This document shows, in pieces, positions 34,112 through 44,897 of a DNA stretch of 64,000 nt (its first letter is position 1; every line of letters begins with the position of its first letter). The stretch is from Thozetella sp. PMI_491. Taxonomy: Eukaryota > Ascomycota > Sordariomycetes > Chaetosphaeriales > Chaetosphaeriaceae. The notes under the pieces are model-generated. The model saw only the letters and a list, made by a program, of their open reading frames with translations, did no database searches and was not told the DNA's origin. Location of the stretch: NCBI GenBank assembly GCA_021432635.1, contig MU270082.1, positions 67,831 through 131,830 on the forward strand, given 5' to 3'. A program made the position numbers and the translations under genes.

Positions 34112-36886
34112 ATGCCGGGATTCGCAGACTCCTTCTGGACGGCGGACTACGCTGCAGGTAAGATTGCCTGGAACATCAACGGCAGCTGGAGACAGGAAGC
34201 TCACGCTGTGGAATAGGCCTCGGGGTCCTGTTCGGCAAGCTCCAGCAAGGCGTGGTCGAGAATCGTCAGATCCTCGTCGTTGCGCGAATGCGCGCCGAGG
34301 CTGAGGAGGTTTACGGCTTGCGGCTGGCGGAAATCGCCCCTACGGTCGACAAAGTAACTGGCGGCTTCACTCGCGATGATGGCGCAAGCGTGCGAAAGGT
34401 ACAGTGTTGCAATCTGGGCGCGCTTCCTCCCCGAATCGCACCTGGCTAACTCTTGGCCTAGGCATATGAGGGTGTTCGGACAGAGATGGAGGAGGCCTCG
34501 AAAAACCACAAGAAAATCGCGCAAAACATTAGGGATTTGGTCGTGAGCCCCTTTTCCCGTTGGTGCGAAGCCCACGAGTCTCGGATACAAGATTCCCAGG
34601 ACGAGCTGCAAGGCAGGATCAAGGCACACGACAAACAGCTAGAAGCAGTCAAGAAGCTGCGGAGCACCTACTTCAACAAGTGCCGTCTGGTCGAAGACAT
34701 CGAGGAGGAGAACAAGCTCGCCTTCCAGGCGCCCGAAACGAGCCCGAAAGCGAAGCCCCCGCCGATTCCCGAGATCAAGGTTCAAGAAGAGCCGGAGGAG
34801 GAGGATGAGCCTTACGAGATTGGCGATGAAACCTACACCCCCGACCAGGTCAAGAAAATCGTTGCTCACATGCTGAACACCATCAAGATGGGGGATACCA
34901 AGGTTCCGATCTTGGGGACCTACATGAACACGTCGGCAGGGTCTGACATTGTCGACTACCTCCAGCGGAACATGGGGACAACAAGCGTTAGCTACGCTGA
35001 GAGGATTGGCCAGGATCTCATCACCCATGGCTTCCTGCGACTGATCGGGAACGTCGGCAACACGTTTGCCAACAGCTCCAAGATGTTTTACCAATGGCGG
35101 CCGAAGGCTTTCCAGATGTCAGGGGTGCCGGAGAAGAAGGCCCAGCTCGGGAGAACCTTCTCGCTCCCGAGCACTAGCGGCGAATCCACCGACTCACCCG
35201 TGGTTGGCACTGTCACCGAATACCTGGCTAACTGGAACGTGCTCAACACGTCGCGGCCGGGCGAGACCCCGGCCGACCGCCTGCGCAGGGAAGCCAGGGA
35301 ATCGGACGACCGATACAAATCGGGGGTTCAGAAGCTGGATGAGATGCGCTGTGAGCTGGAGGAGGCCATCCTGGTACACCTCAAGTTCCTAGAGCGCTGC
35401 GAGCTCGACCGTCTCAAGGCTATCAAGACGGTTGTACTAGACTTTTCGGGAACCATCAGCAACGTGATCCCCAGCCTCCAGGCGACCGTTGACAGCATGA
35501 TGCTCTTCCAGGAGACCGTCCAACCCCTCGGAGATCTTCGCTACCTCCTGGAGAACTATCGGACTGGCAACTTTGCCCCGAGAGTGGTTGTCTACGAAAA
35601 TTACTACAACAAAGTGGATGAGCAGACATTTGGTGTGGATCTCGAGGCGCGGGCAAGGGCCGACAAGAAGCGCGTCCCCATCATCGTCACCACTCTGCTG
35701 ACGTATCTGGACCATCACTACCCTGACTTGGAGGGAGACGAGGCCCGGCGTGGAGTCTGGCTGCACGAAGTGCCTTTGCAGCAGACCCACAAGCTGCGCA
35801 CCAAGATTAACAACGGAAAGGAATTCTCGCTGGAGACGTTTTCCGACTTTGACATCCCCACGGTGGCCAGTCTGCTGAAGCTCTACCTGCTCGAGCTCCC
35901 TGGTACGTTACTCCAATGTTTTGTACTCTTTCCCCCCAGGACCTAGCTTACTGATGTGCATAGACTCGCTTGTCTCCTCCCACGTGTACGAGATCATCCG
36001 GACTATCTACGCCCAGCCGACGGCAGAGACCGCCGACTCTGAGGCTCGCGTTCCTATCCTGCAGCAGACCCTCTCCCAGCTCCGTCTTACTAACATTGCG
36101 ACGCTCGATGCCTGCATGAACCACTTCACGCGCCTTATCGAACTGACGTCAGCGGACGAGGAATATGTTTCGAAGCTGGCCACCTCACTCGCGCCCTGTG
36201 TCCTGCGGCCTCGCACCGAGACCTCGCTCACCATGGAGGAGAAGCATGCCTACCGCCTCATCCGAGACTTGTTCGCGCATAAGGACGCCATCTTTAGTGA
36301 GCTGAAGCGCATGTCAACTCTCAACCACAGCACGTCGGTCACCGGACCGCCCAACCGACCTCGGGCCATCTCGACCGACGAGAGCAACCGCAAGGCCAAC
36401 ATGGAAGAGCGTAACCGCGCCCTGCTCGAGAAGGCCACGGGTAGCCGCAGCCGGGCCACCTCCCCGGCCCCAAGCCCTCGTGGCCACCGGCGTGAGAGGA
36501 GCACGGGCGGCCCGGAGACACGTTTCCCGATCTCGACTGGCATCACCAGCCCAACTCAGACCGACAGGCAGCACCGCCAGAGCATGGGCCCGGTCCTGCC
36601 TAAGCGGACGAGCCTGGAGGTTCCGGGTGAAGTCAGCCTCGGTCTGGGTCTGAGCCACCCCGACGACGGCAACTTCCTCAACGGCTACAACCCTCAGGTG
36701 GCAGTGGCCCCCGCACCGGAGCCGGCCGTCGCTGCGGTGAAGGCAGAGGGAGAAGCCTCGATTGAGAAGCGCAACAGCCTCGGACGGAGCGGAGCGCGGT
36801 TTGTGGGCGGCCGCCGTGTCCCACCCGCAGGCCAAGATCCGACTCAGGGCGTAACGCTCTCGGACGGGCCCTCTATGTCCGACTAA
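34112..36886 (+). CDS. rgd2: Rgd2-type Rho GTPase-activating protein (F-BAR, DEP, RhoGAP)
   Basis: Predicted GAP for Rho/Cdc42-type GTPases at curved plasma membrane (tip growth, septation). Four exons: 34112-34157, 34217-34398, 34462-35902, 35964-36886; 863 aa. The first F-BAR half (about 5-195) starts SFWTADYAAGLGVLFGKL. A DEP domain follows at about 205-290 (LGTYMNTSAGSDIVDYLQRN, GFLRLIG, FYQWRP). A second coiled segment (about 358-430: EAILVHLKFLERCELDRLKAI) looks like the rest of the F-BAR, so DEP appears inserted in it. RhoGAP spans about 466-660 (FGVDLEARA, LLKLYLLELP, LATSLAPCVLRP). The usual arginine-finger motif (G-x-x-R-x-S-G) is not seen; its place holds RRGVWLHEVPL. The tail is disordered, Ser/Pro/Arg-rich and probably phosphorylated. 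The symbol follows yeast Rgd2 by architecture. Confidence 0.9.
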
Positions 36887-37517
36887 AATACCCAGGAGAG
36901 ACGGATGGCCCAGGCTGGCAAGCGGCGATCACGAGGAGATGGCTATAGTATTGTGTAATTCATTGTACCCTACCTCACAGTCGGGGTTCGGATGCGTGCC
37001 CATCGCGGCCCAGGCGCGGGTCACTGCTGTATAGTCTACGAAGCATGAGACCGCGGAGAGAGATTGAGATGCAAGCAGCGGGGATGGATTTTGGACGGCA
37101 GAAGCTGGAGGAGATAAATGCGTCACGATGCAAGCTGGTTTGTCCTTTGTTCTGGTTTGGGGGGGGGAGGGGGGAGGGCGCCTTCGAGATGAACTCCATG
37201 TATAACGACCTTGATCAAGATAATGGACAATGTCTTCAATGCAAACTGTTATACCCATCTAGCCTCCCTACCTTTCCAGGAAGGCGTCGTGAGGCTATGC
37301 TGGGACCACATGAGAAGACAATTTGCTCAACGCCCTCCTCGGCGTGACCTTCGTGTTTGCTTTGGGCTCGCCGCTGTGGGTCTAATGATACTAGAGAGAC
37401 CTGGCCTCCTGCCTAGCCGGCTCCTTGTGTTGTGATTACAATGTCAGTTCTAACAGCCAAACGAAGCATGTTGTTGGCGGCTAGGCCCACTTTTACCGCC
37501 CTGGATTTGCGGGCATT

Positions 37518-37524
37518 TGACTCA
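37518..37524 (+). promoter_or_regulatory. Gcn4/CPC1-type site upstream of rvt
   Basis: TGACTCA, the exact consensus for the bZIP regulator of amino-acid starvation (Gcn4 in yeast, CPC1 in Neurospora), 404 bp before the rvt ATG. About eight such sites are expected by chance in 64 kb, so the match alone is weak. Confidence 0.35.
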
Positions 37525-37623
37525 GACCGTCCCGGTCCGACCTCCGTGCCTCCCTAGTGCCTTCCCCTGTATCGTCGCTCGCCGGTCAGTCACGCCTTAC
37601 GGTGCGCTTCTACACCGAGGGTA

Positions 37624-37692
37624 ATGGCGCGCGAAGCTTTTCTCTCAAAAAAGCTCACCATGCTTTGGGTGTTGACTAGGATGTTGGCGTAA
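37624..37692 (+). other. Possible upstream ORF of rvt (22 codons)
   Basis: ATG to TAA with two further in-frame ATGs, ending 235 bp before the rvt start. From 37693 to 37927 there is no other ATG. It matters only if the rvt transcript starts upstream of 37624, which the sequence does not show. Confidence 0.3.
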
Positions 37693-37927
37693 CATAAAAA
37701 GGCTCGTTAGGGCCAGGCACAACGGGTGTTGTTTGTTTGTTCGTTCGTCATCCTCACATCCATCTCCGCATCGCCAGTCCAGCCTAGCAGCACTTCCTCC
37801 TCCCGGTGGTTAGTCTAGTAATTAATTCGGTATTCTCTACTTGGACCACGGCCCTCTCGCTGCCTTGCGCTCCTCTCGCCACAGCACTTTGACAACCACG
37901 CTGGTAGTTTGTCTAATATACCACGGG

Positions 37928-40510
37928 ATGGCGTCCTCCGAAATTCTCTCCCAGACTCTCTCGTCCATCACAGGCATCAAGCTGGAACAGCTCCGGCAGC
38001 AAAAGACGCAATATGAGCTGAAGAAGCGCGCCCTGCTAGAGGACCTGGCGACGGAAACCGACCCGCGGAAGCGGGTCAAGGCTTTCCTCGAAGGCATGGA
38101 GAAACTGCCGACGATGAAGGCGAACCCTCTCATCTCGGGCTTCAACCTGAAGCGGTTCGTAGAGCAGGCCGAGTACGACCCGCTAGTTTCTGACCACTTT
38201 ATGCAAGACTATGAGGCCACGCTGCGCAACAGCCTCGAGGTGCAGAGCAACAAGTATGACTTCGCCTCGCTCTACGGCCGCCTGGTTAACGAGTGGATTG
38301 CGGCGGGCAAGACGGACGACGCAGCGTCGGATGGAGGCTTTATCCCCGTCGGCCGAGAGGAAATGCAGGAGCAGCGAGCAACGTGGGAGGAGTACGTCTT
38401 CAAACCCAAGGAGACGGACGGGGCCTCGATCCGCGACTATCTGGACCGCATCTTCACCAAAGATTCCAAGGATGTCAAGCGAAGCCTGGAGCCCCTCCTG
38501 AAGTCCGTGAAGGACCTGCAGGAAGGATGGGACAAGGAGACGCACTTTAACGAAGCCGTGCTCACCAGCTGCATCAATGGCATGCTCCGGAGTGATCTGC
38601 TGAACGACCAAAAGCGCGCCACAGTCCGGGATTTCCTTGGAAACAAGATTGTGCTCTCCGAGATTGCTGATGTACTCAACATGCGCATGGCGACTCGCTC
38701 ATCGTGGCGCTGGAACTCTCCCCTAGTGATCGAGCAACGCCGGAACCTGAACGGCCGCTACCGCTTCTACCCGGACGAGGACATACTGGACTCCATGTTC
38801 ATCCACTACATTGGCCAGCGCTGGGCTGTCCATTTCCGGTCGCAGCTCATGCAGTTTGCCTGGAGGGAAGGTGTGTGGAAACGCGACACTCCCGCCATCA
38901 CCAAAGAGGATGCCCGCCGCCGACGCTTCTTCCTCGGCGAGAACGGCAGGGATCTTTCCGGGGACATGTCGGTCAGGCATCACCGCGACCAGTATTTCAA
39001 GAGTGACATCCTGCTGGACCAGCTCCCCTCTTCGATGCACGAGGTTCGCGGTGGCTACGGAGACAACGGAACCGATGAGGCTGAAGACTCGCGAAAGTCG
39101 CATCTCGAAGTGACGCAGGATCTTCTGCGCCGGATTCAGACCGAGGTACTCATGCAGACCAAGCTCGGACGCGACATCACCGTGATCCGGTCAGACTTTA
39201 AGTGGTTTGGCCCATCTATACCCCACAGCTCACTGTATGCGGTGCTCGAGTTCTTCGGGGTGTCCGCCGAGTGGATCGACTTCTTCCGCCGCGTCCTCGA
39301 GGCGCCGCTCCGCTTCGCGCAGGACCCTATCGACGCGGAGCCACAGCTGCGCCGGCGCGGCACGCCACTCTCCACCCCGCTGGCCGACTTCCTGGGCGAA
39401 GTGCTGCTCTTCTGTGTCGACTTCGCTGTCAACCAGCGCGCCGACGGTGTCAAGCTGTATCGCCTGCACGATGACATGTGGGTATACGGCAGCGTCGATG
39501 CTTGTACCAAGGCGTGGGCGGCGATGGCCGAGTTCACGGAGCTTGTGGGCCTTGAGTTTAACAAGGGGAAGACGGGTGCGGCTTGGATCCAGAGCGGTGG
39601 CGGCGCGGGAAAGCTGCCGGGGAAACTACCCAAGGGGGACGTCACATGGGGTTTCCTGAAGCTGGACCCCGCGACGGGCAGGTTCCTGATCGACCAGGCC
39701 GAGGTGGACAAGCACATTGAGGAGCTCCGGCTGCAGCTGGACGCATGCAAGAGCGTCTTCGACTGGACGCAGGCGTGGAATATCTACGGCGCCCGCTTCT
39801 TTGCCAACAACTTTGGCCACCCAGCGCACTGTTATGGATTCCGGCACGTCGAGTCCATGCTGCAGACCTTCCAGCGGATTCAGCAGCGCCTCTTCCCGGA
39901 AAGCCCTGGCGGCGCGAGCGAGCATCTGAAGCGTATGATTGCGGAGCGGTTCGGCGTCTCCGACATCCCCGACGGCTACCTGTTTTATCCGCTGCAGCTC
40001 GGAGGCCTGGGTCTTCAGAACCCGTTCGTACAACTGTACCTGATATCCCGGCAGTTCGAATCTGAGCCGGCCAAGGCGATAGCCGAGTACCTTGAGCACG
40101 AGGAGGACAGCTACCGCAAGGCTAAGGAGCGGTTCGAAAAGCAGGAGCATGACGCACGCAACCGGGGCGGCTCGGGCGCCGAGTTCAGCGACCTGCTAGG
40201 TGAGCGGTTCATGGGCTTTGACGAGTTCGTTCGCTACCGCGAAAGCCTCTCCCGGAAGCTCGGCGACGCCTACCTGGCGCTACAGGGGAAGCCCGATCCG
40301 CTGGACGTGGAGTTCCGGGGCGAGGTCAAGGCGGCGCTGCAGGACGAGTATGAGTGGTACGACATGACCAGCTACGACAAGTGGATCGTCCAGCTGTTTT
40401 CCAAAGACATGATTACGCGGTTCGGTGGCCTGAACATTGTGGACAAGGGGCTGCTGCCGACGGGGCTGATGGCCATGCTACGCCAGAGCCGGTTCCAGTG
40501 GCAGGGTTGA
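37928..40510 (+). CDS. rvt: RVT: cellular reverse-transcriptase-related polymerase
   Basis: Member of the rvt class: single-copy RT-like genes of fungi, other eukaryotes and some bacteria that are not parts of mobile elements. The Neurospora crassa protein is multimeric and polymerises NTPs and dNTPs in vitro with Mn2+; its cellular role is unsettled. Intronless, 860 aa; the open frame reaches further upstream only through a TTG, so ATG 37928 is chosen. An N-terminal coiled coil (about 13-45, KLEQLRQQKTQYELKKRAL) precedes a long conserved region. RT motif A is SDFKWFGPSIPHSSL with Asp423. Motif B is RGTPLSTPLADFL (477-489). Motif C is RLHDDMW with Asp515-Asp516, His replacing the usual Tyr. 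Motif D is GLEFNKGKTG (about 541-550). A thumb and C-terminal extension of about 300 residues follows. No integrase, endonuclease, RNase H, gag or terminal repeats are seen. Confidence 0.93.
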   Translation: MASSEILSQTLSSITGIKLEQLRQQKTQYELKKRALLEDLATETDPRKRVKAFLEGMEKLPTMKANPLISGFNLKRFVEQAEYDPLVSDHFMQDYEATLRNSLEVQSNKYDFASLYGRLVNEWIAAGKTDDAASDGGFIPVGREEMQEQRATWEEYVFKPKETDGASIRDYLDRIFTKDSKDVKRSLEPLLKSVKDLQEGWDKETHFNEAVLTSCINGMLRSDLLNDQKRATVRDFLGNKIVLSEIADVLNMRMATRSSWRWNSPLVIEQRRNLNGRYRFYPDEDILDSMFIHYIGQRWAVHFRSQLMQFAWREGVWKRDTPAITKEDARRRRFFLGENGRDLSGDMSVRHHRDQYFKSDILLDQLPSSMHEVRGGYGDNGTDEAEDSRKSHLEVTQDLLRRIQTEVLMQTKLGRDITVIRSDFKWFGPSIPHSSLYAVLEFFGVSAEWIDFFRRVLEAPLRFAQDPIDAEPQLRRRGTPLSTPLADFLGEVLLFCVDFAVNQRADGVKLYRLHDDMWVYGSVDACTKAWAAMAEFTELVGLEFNKGKTGAAWIQSGGGAGKLPGKLPKGDVTWGFLKLDPATGRFLIDQAEVDKHIEELRLQLDACKSVFDWTQAWNIYGARFFANNFGHPAHCYGFRHVESMLQTFQRIQQRLFPESPGGASEHLKRMIAERFGVSDIPDGYLFYPLQLGGLGLQNPFVQLYLISRQFESEPAKAIAEYLEHEEDSYRKAKERFEKQEHDARNRGGSGAEFSDLLGERFMGFDEFVRYRESLSRKLGDAYLALQGKPDPLDVEFRGEVKAALQDEYEWYDMTSYDKWIVQLFSKDMITRFGGLNIVDKGLLPTGLMAMLRQSRFQWQG

Positions 40511-43170
40511 GAGATGGCACGCTGGAGGTGCCTAGCCAGACGTAGCAGATAGTACATACTGAATTAGATTGATACCCCCTTTGGCGACCTCACGAGGCAT
40601 CGCGAGAAATGAGACGCTTGAACTTGAATGCCTCTAGCTTCCCCAACGGCCTGCGGGTTAGCCTACGACTATTGCCGTACCAACCAGCGCCGTGGCGCCA
40701 GCATAACATGGGGACTAAGTGCTGACCGACATCCAGTAGTGTTAATTTAGAGTTGTTATCAGGTGGGACATTAAGATTAAGCAACGTTGGGGTAAAATTA
40801 GAGGCTCTGCTCCCACTGTGTCTAGGGGGGCATCTTGTATCAAGAGGTACGTATACCACTGGCGCGTGATGATGGGATTCGTCAACCATTCGCATGGAGT
40901 CTCTTATGCGTACATAGCCCTCCGGCCCATGCCATGGTTGATACGCATGTATAATGCGGTATAGCCCATTGGTTGGCCGGGCGTATATCATGTGCAAATT
41001 GACCACAGCTAATGAGCTTGGAGCGCTTGCGGGGCTCGATTTTTGTCGTCAATTTACCTAGCGCCTATCGCCTAGTCAGGGGTTTTTTTTTGCTTCTGCG
41101 TGCTGCTGGCGTCTCCTGGCTTGCCTGGGCAATCCAGCTGCACTAATTAACCAGAGAGGTCCGGGCCGGGGCGGGGTGCCCTGTGGGAAGAGAAAACGAG
41201 AGCGACAGCGACCGGCTGCGTCTCCCTGGGCGAAAATCCTACCTATATCCCGGGTTTTGCCAGTGATAGTAGCTGTAGCCTCCTCTCGGACGGGCCGGCA
41301 CCGAACAACGGCCGGCGCCGAGTCAAAGGGTGGCGGAGGGGGGCAAAGTGATTTGCACTCGATGCGCCGCGATCCACTGCGCGGCGAACCATTCCGGTGC
41401 GTTCGGTTTTGTGCTATTTTTATCGGGGGACCCCTTCTGCCGTGTACAATGATATGTACTATGTATTTAAGCTAGGTTCTCGCAGGGATCAAGCCACGGC
41501 CACGACAAGGCAGGGGGGCTTTAAGCATATCTACTACGGAATATACTATGTATGATGGGCATCCGGAAAAAAAAAGATTGATTTGCATTTTTGGGGGGGC
41601 GTGGTACCTCGTGACTCTGCATCGAAGGGCGCTTTCGACAGCATAAAGAAGGAAGCAAAGGGGATTCCGAGGCGAGGGAGGAGGCCTCGAAGCGAGCGAG
41701 AGAGAGAGAAAGCACAGGCAGCATATTGGTTTTCTGCCTGCGGGCTCTTGGTTCTGCCTCAGCCTTGGCCCGACTCGTCAGCTCCTCCACACAAGACGCA
41801 CTAGTTTCGTGGCTGGCTGCTCGGGAATTTCGCAGACAGGAGCGCTGCGTAGGCTCGCTTGCGACGAATTCTGCCCGTTTGACCAAATGCTTCGATTGCT
41901 CCCCCGCCAAGGGGCACGGTCGAGGAGCGAGCTCGTAGAAGAGACGGTGGTCGAAGAGACGCTGTGAGAGAAGTTGAGTTGGTGGTCCTCGTGGGACGTC
42001 CCGACTCACTCTAGGGGGGGGTAACGATCACTTGGCGGGTTTCGACAAGCGACAAGCGGCGCGGCTCTCCCATCAGGCCCGGGCGAGCTACTGGTACATT
42101 GGGTAGATACGAGTTTACTGTCGACGCGCACATTCCTTCTGCATCTCTGTGCGCAGACGCAATGGCTCCCGTTCTCCCCATGGCTCGGCAGCGACCGACG
42201 TCAGGAAAGAGGCCGTGGCCGCCGCAAGTTTGGCTATCTTGCCCGTCGCGGTTTTCTCACAGGAGGGATTCTTGGAGAGTGGGGGGAGGGGGGAGTTTGG
42301 CTTCCGACTGTCAGATGGTCAGACTGCGCAGGTTCCGACTGCATTGCCGGATGCGTCGATGACGTCCAACTATTGCCTCCCACGCTGCGGCGGCGCCTGC
42401 AGGGCCTGCAGCGTTGCTCTGGGAGACGCGGCGGGTCTTCCAGGTAGCCACCCAAACTTCAGGCTCGCCCGGGGGGGGAAGAGAGGGGGCCACAGCAAGG
42501 GACAGCGGGAGAAGGGTCGTCGACGGAGCCTGGAAATCCACTGGACGGCAGCCCTACCAAGCGGGCCCCAGAGTCAGCCGCTTGCCGGATCTGGGCGCTC
42601 TGGTTGGCTGAGAGCCTAACCATCAGCCGTGGCGCAGACCACTTGCCGGGCCGTGGCTTTGGCGTCAAGCACTCGTCTTGTCGCAGCACAGCCGGGACCC
42701 CCAGCGGGGCGGACAGTCGCCTGGGTGCCGGACCTTTCTCGCCCGCCCAAAAGGAGCAGTGAACGGCAAGTCGGGGGGGCCCTCTGGTGTTGTTTGCGCC
42801 GCAAATCCACCCCCCAGACGGCTTTTTCACTCCTCGTCCGTGGACGAGGATTTAGGAATCTCACCTTGGGACATACGCGTCCTCTCCTTCTCTCTCTCTC
42901 TCTCTCCCCCCCTTCTTGACTTCATCTTCCATCAACCCCTCCCCAGTGCGTGGTTCTCTTGCGGTTTTTTTTGTCTCAAGAAACCCACCCGCCAACCCTG
43001 ATTCATTTATCCCCGACTCAAGACTTCGGCCGACGCGACTCAAAGAGCTCCTTCCCCGGCGAGTCGAGGCGCCGAAACCTGTGCCGGATCGAAGCCCCAA
43101 TCCTTCTTCGATCTTCCACAGCTGTATCGCGGGAACAAAGAGGACGGGCTACAACCACCGCACCAAAACC
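40511..43170. other. Intergenic region and MARVEL gene promoter/leader
   Basis: 40560-41060 is AT-richer and follows the rvt stop. Elsewhere there are poly-purine/pyrimidine runs and homopolymers (41081-41089 T run; A-run 41566-41577; G-run 41591-41598). ORFs are short and unrecognised. The last 290 bp is probably the 5' leader of the MARVEL gene. Confidence 0.55.
42880..42917 (+). promoter_or_regulatory. CT tract at the MARVEL gene core promoter
   Basis: An uninterrupted pyrimidine run (CTCT repeats then C8) about 255 bp before the ATG at 43171. Such tracts commonly lie just upstream of transcription starts in filamentous fungi. Confidence 0.45.
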
Positions 43171-44282
43171 ATGTGGGAAGAAATTGAATTCAACCCGGAG
43201 AGGGTCCCCCTTTTCAAGCTCATCCTGCACTTGTCGCAGGTGGTGCTGAGCTTCGTCTGCTGGTGCTTGGAGATCGCCGTGTTCCGAGCTGATGGCGCCG
43301 CCGTCAACGGCAACAATGGCTGGACATTCGCAGTGGTAGGTCATCCTCCGCGCCTTGGGTTGCCTAGAGACGAGAGCAACAGACTAATTGGGCCTTTTTG
43401 CATGCAGTGCTTCCTCTCCATACCGGCCTGGATCTACCTGATCATGACCCCCCGATTCCCGCGGACCCGCAAGTTCGCTCAGCCGCATGCCATGGTGGTC
43501 ATCGATGCCCTCTTCACCGTCCTCTGGCTCTCGGCCTTTGCGACACAGGCTGCCTACAACACCGCCAACTCGTGCGGAACAGCTTGCGCTCTGAGCAAGA
43601 CCATCGTGGCCTTTGGCTTCTTTGTTTTGTACGTCACAACCCCAATACACACCCCTAGCACCTTCTTCTCCCCTTACCTGTTTCGCACCCTGGCCCAAAT
43701 TCCGGGGAGCAACAGAAACAGAGACCACCCCTCCAAAAAGCAATGGAGCTTCCCCGCTAACAAAAGTTGATTAGCCTCTTGTTTGCGGGCACCACGTTCT
43801 TGAGTATCTATTCGCTCAAGTATTACGAGTGGAACAACCGCCTGCCGGGCTACGACCGGGGTAGCGCTGAGGTCCAGAACATTGACCCGGACAAGGCGGC
43901 CTTCTCCATGGCGCCGCACGACGAGGAGGCGTACGCCCCCGTGAGCGGGCAAGACCACGAGGAGCACGACACGTCTTACGGCGGCGCCGGCTTGGACCCC
44001 TACGCAGGGCCATCCGGCAGCCAGGTCAGCGACCCGTACGCGACGGTGCACTCGACCAACAGCCAGGCTAGCTACGGCGCCAACAGCCAGGCCAGCTACG
44101 GCGCTAACAACCAAGAAAACCCGTTCCGTCAGGACAACCCCTTTGACGGCGAGCCCGAATACCATGGATCGCATTACGGGTCGCAGGTCGGCGGCTATGC
44201 GCAGCCGACTGCGCAGGACGACTACGATGATCACAGGCCGGCCCAGTTCCCCGCCGCGAACTACGACCGAACCGTCAGGTAA
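43171..44282 (+). CDS. MARVEL-domain membrane protein with NPF motifs
   Basis: Four-helix membrane protein of the MARVEL type, a fold used in membrane apposition and vesicle traffic; exact role unknown. Three exons: 43171-43335, 43408-43628, 43775-44282; 297 aa. The ATG has a strong context (CCAAAACCATG). Membrane segments: PLFKLILHLSQVVLSFVCWCLEI; TFAVCFLSIPAWIYLIM; AMVVIDALFTVLWLSAFATQAAY; and, across intron 2, IVAFGFFVFLLFAGTTFLSIYSL. The cytosolic tail (about 155 residues) is Gln/Ser/Tyr/Gly-rich, with a tandem NSQASYGA repeat followed by two NPF motifs (ENPFRQDNPFD), the ligand for EH domains in endocytosis. Intron 2 was placed at GTACGT/TTAG because it restores the last helix. Confidence 0.87.
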
Positions 44283-44897
44283 AGACGGAGGCCAAGGGAC
44301 CGGGGGGCCGGGGGGCCGGGGCGCATCTCGGGCTGCTTTTGGGAAAGATTGGACCTAGAGGGCGTGGGCTGCAATCCACAGATGCGCTTGCACCTGGGCT
44401 GGTGTTAGGCCGGGTTGTCTTGATAGGGTTAGAGCTTGGGTGCACAGAACTCGTTTTTGCTTGGGACTCTGGGTGTTTGGGTCGGCGCACATGACGTTGG
44501 TATCGATAGGAGATACCTTGAAAATTGTTTGAATGAACCCAAGATATCCACAAGTCGCATTCCGATCTTCAATTCTATCGCGTGATAAAAACAGCCGTGC
44601 CAGTTGGTGAAATTCAGACCCCAAACGCCAAGTATGTTTTGGGATTATCTTCCCCTCCTCCGCTCCATCTTTGGAAGACACTTTCGACGATGTTGCCGAG
44701 AAACGCCAGGCCCCTTTCCGTATCGGCTGGTGTGCTGGGTCGGTGGGTTCTTTCCGGATTAGACATGGTGCCGGCCGGTGGTCGCAGGCCGTTTCTTCGT
44801 GCCCGCTCGGGACCTCTCCGCCCCTCACGGTGGCCGAGTGCCAAGGCGATGCCGAGACAGCTTGAGCCGCATCCCCAGAGGCGCGATTTTCCATCTC
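44283..44897. other. Convergent intergenic region
   Basis: 3' ends of the MARVEL gene (+) and nop16 (-). A CCGGGG repeat at 44299-44319 lies just after the MARVEL stop. Nothing else recognised. Confidence 0.6.

Larger units (their letters stand above)
36887..37927. other. Intergenic: RhoGAP 3' region and rvt promoter/leader
   Basis: About 1 kb between two plus-strand genes. The 3' half contains the candidate CPC1 site, a short upstream ORF and a TTTG/TTCG repeat at 37730-37748. The final 90 bp before rvt are in frame with it but contain no ATG. Confidence 0.6.

Noticed and set aside
37841-37927. Upstream extension of rvt by 29 codons
   Set aside because: The extended frame begins with TTG, not ATG; the first ATG in frame is 37928.
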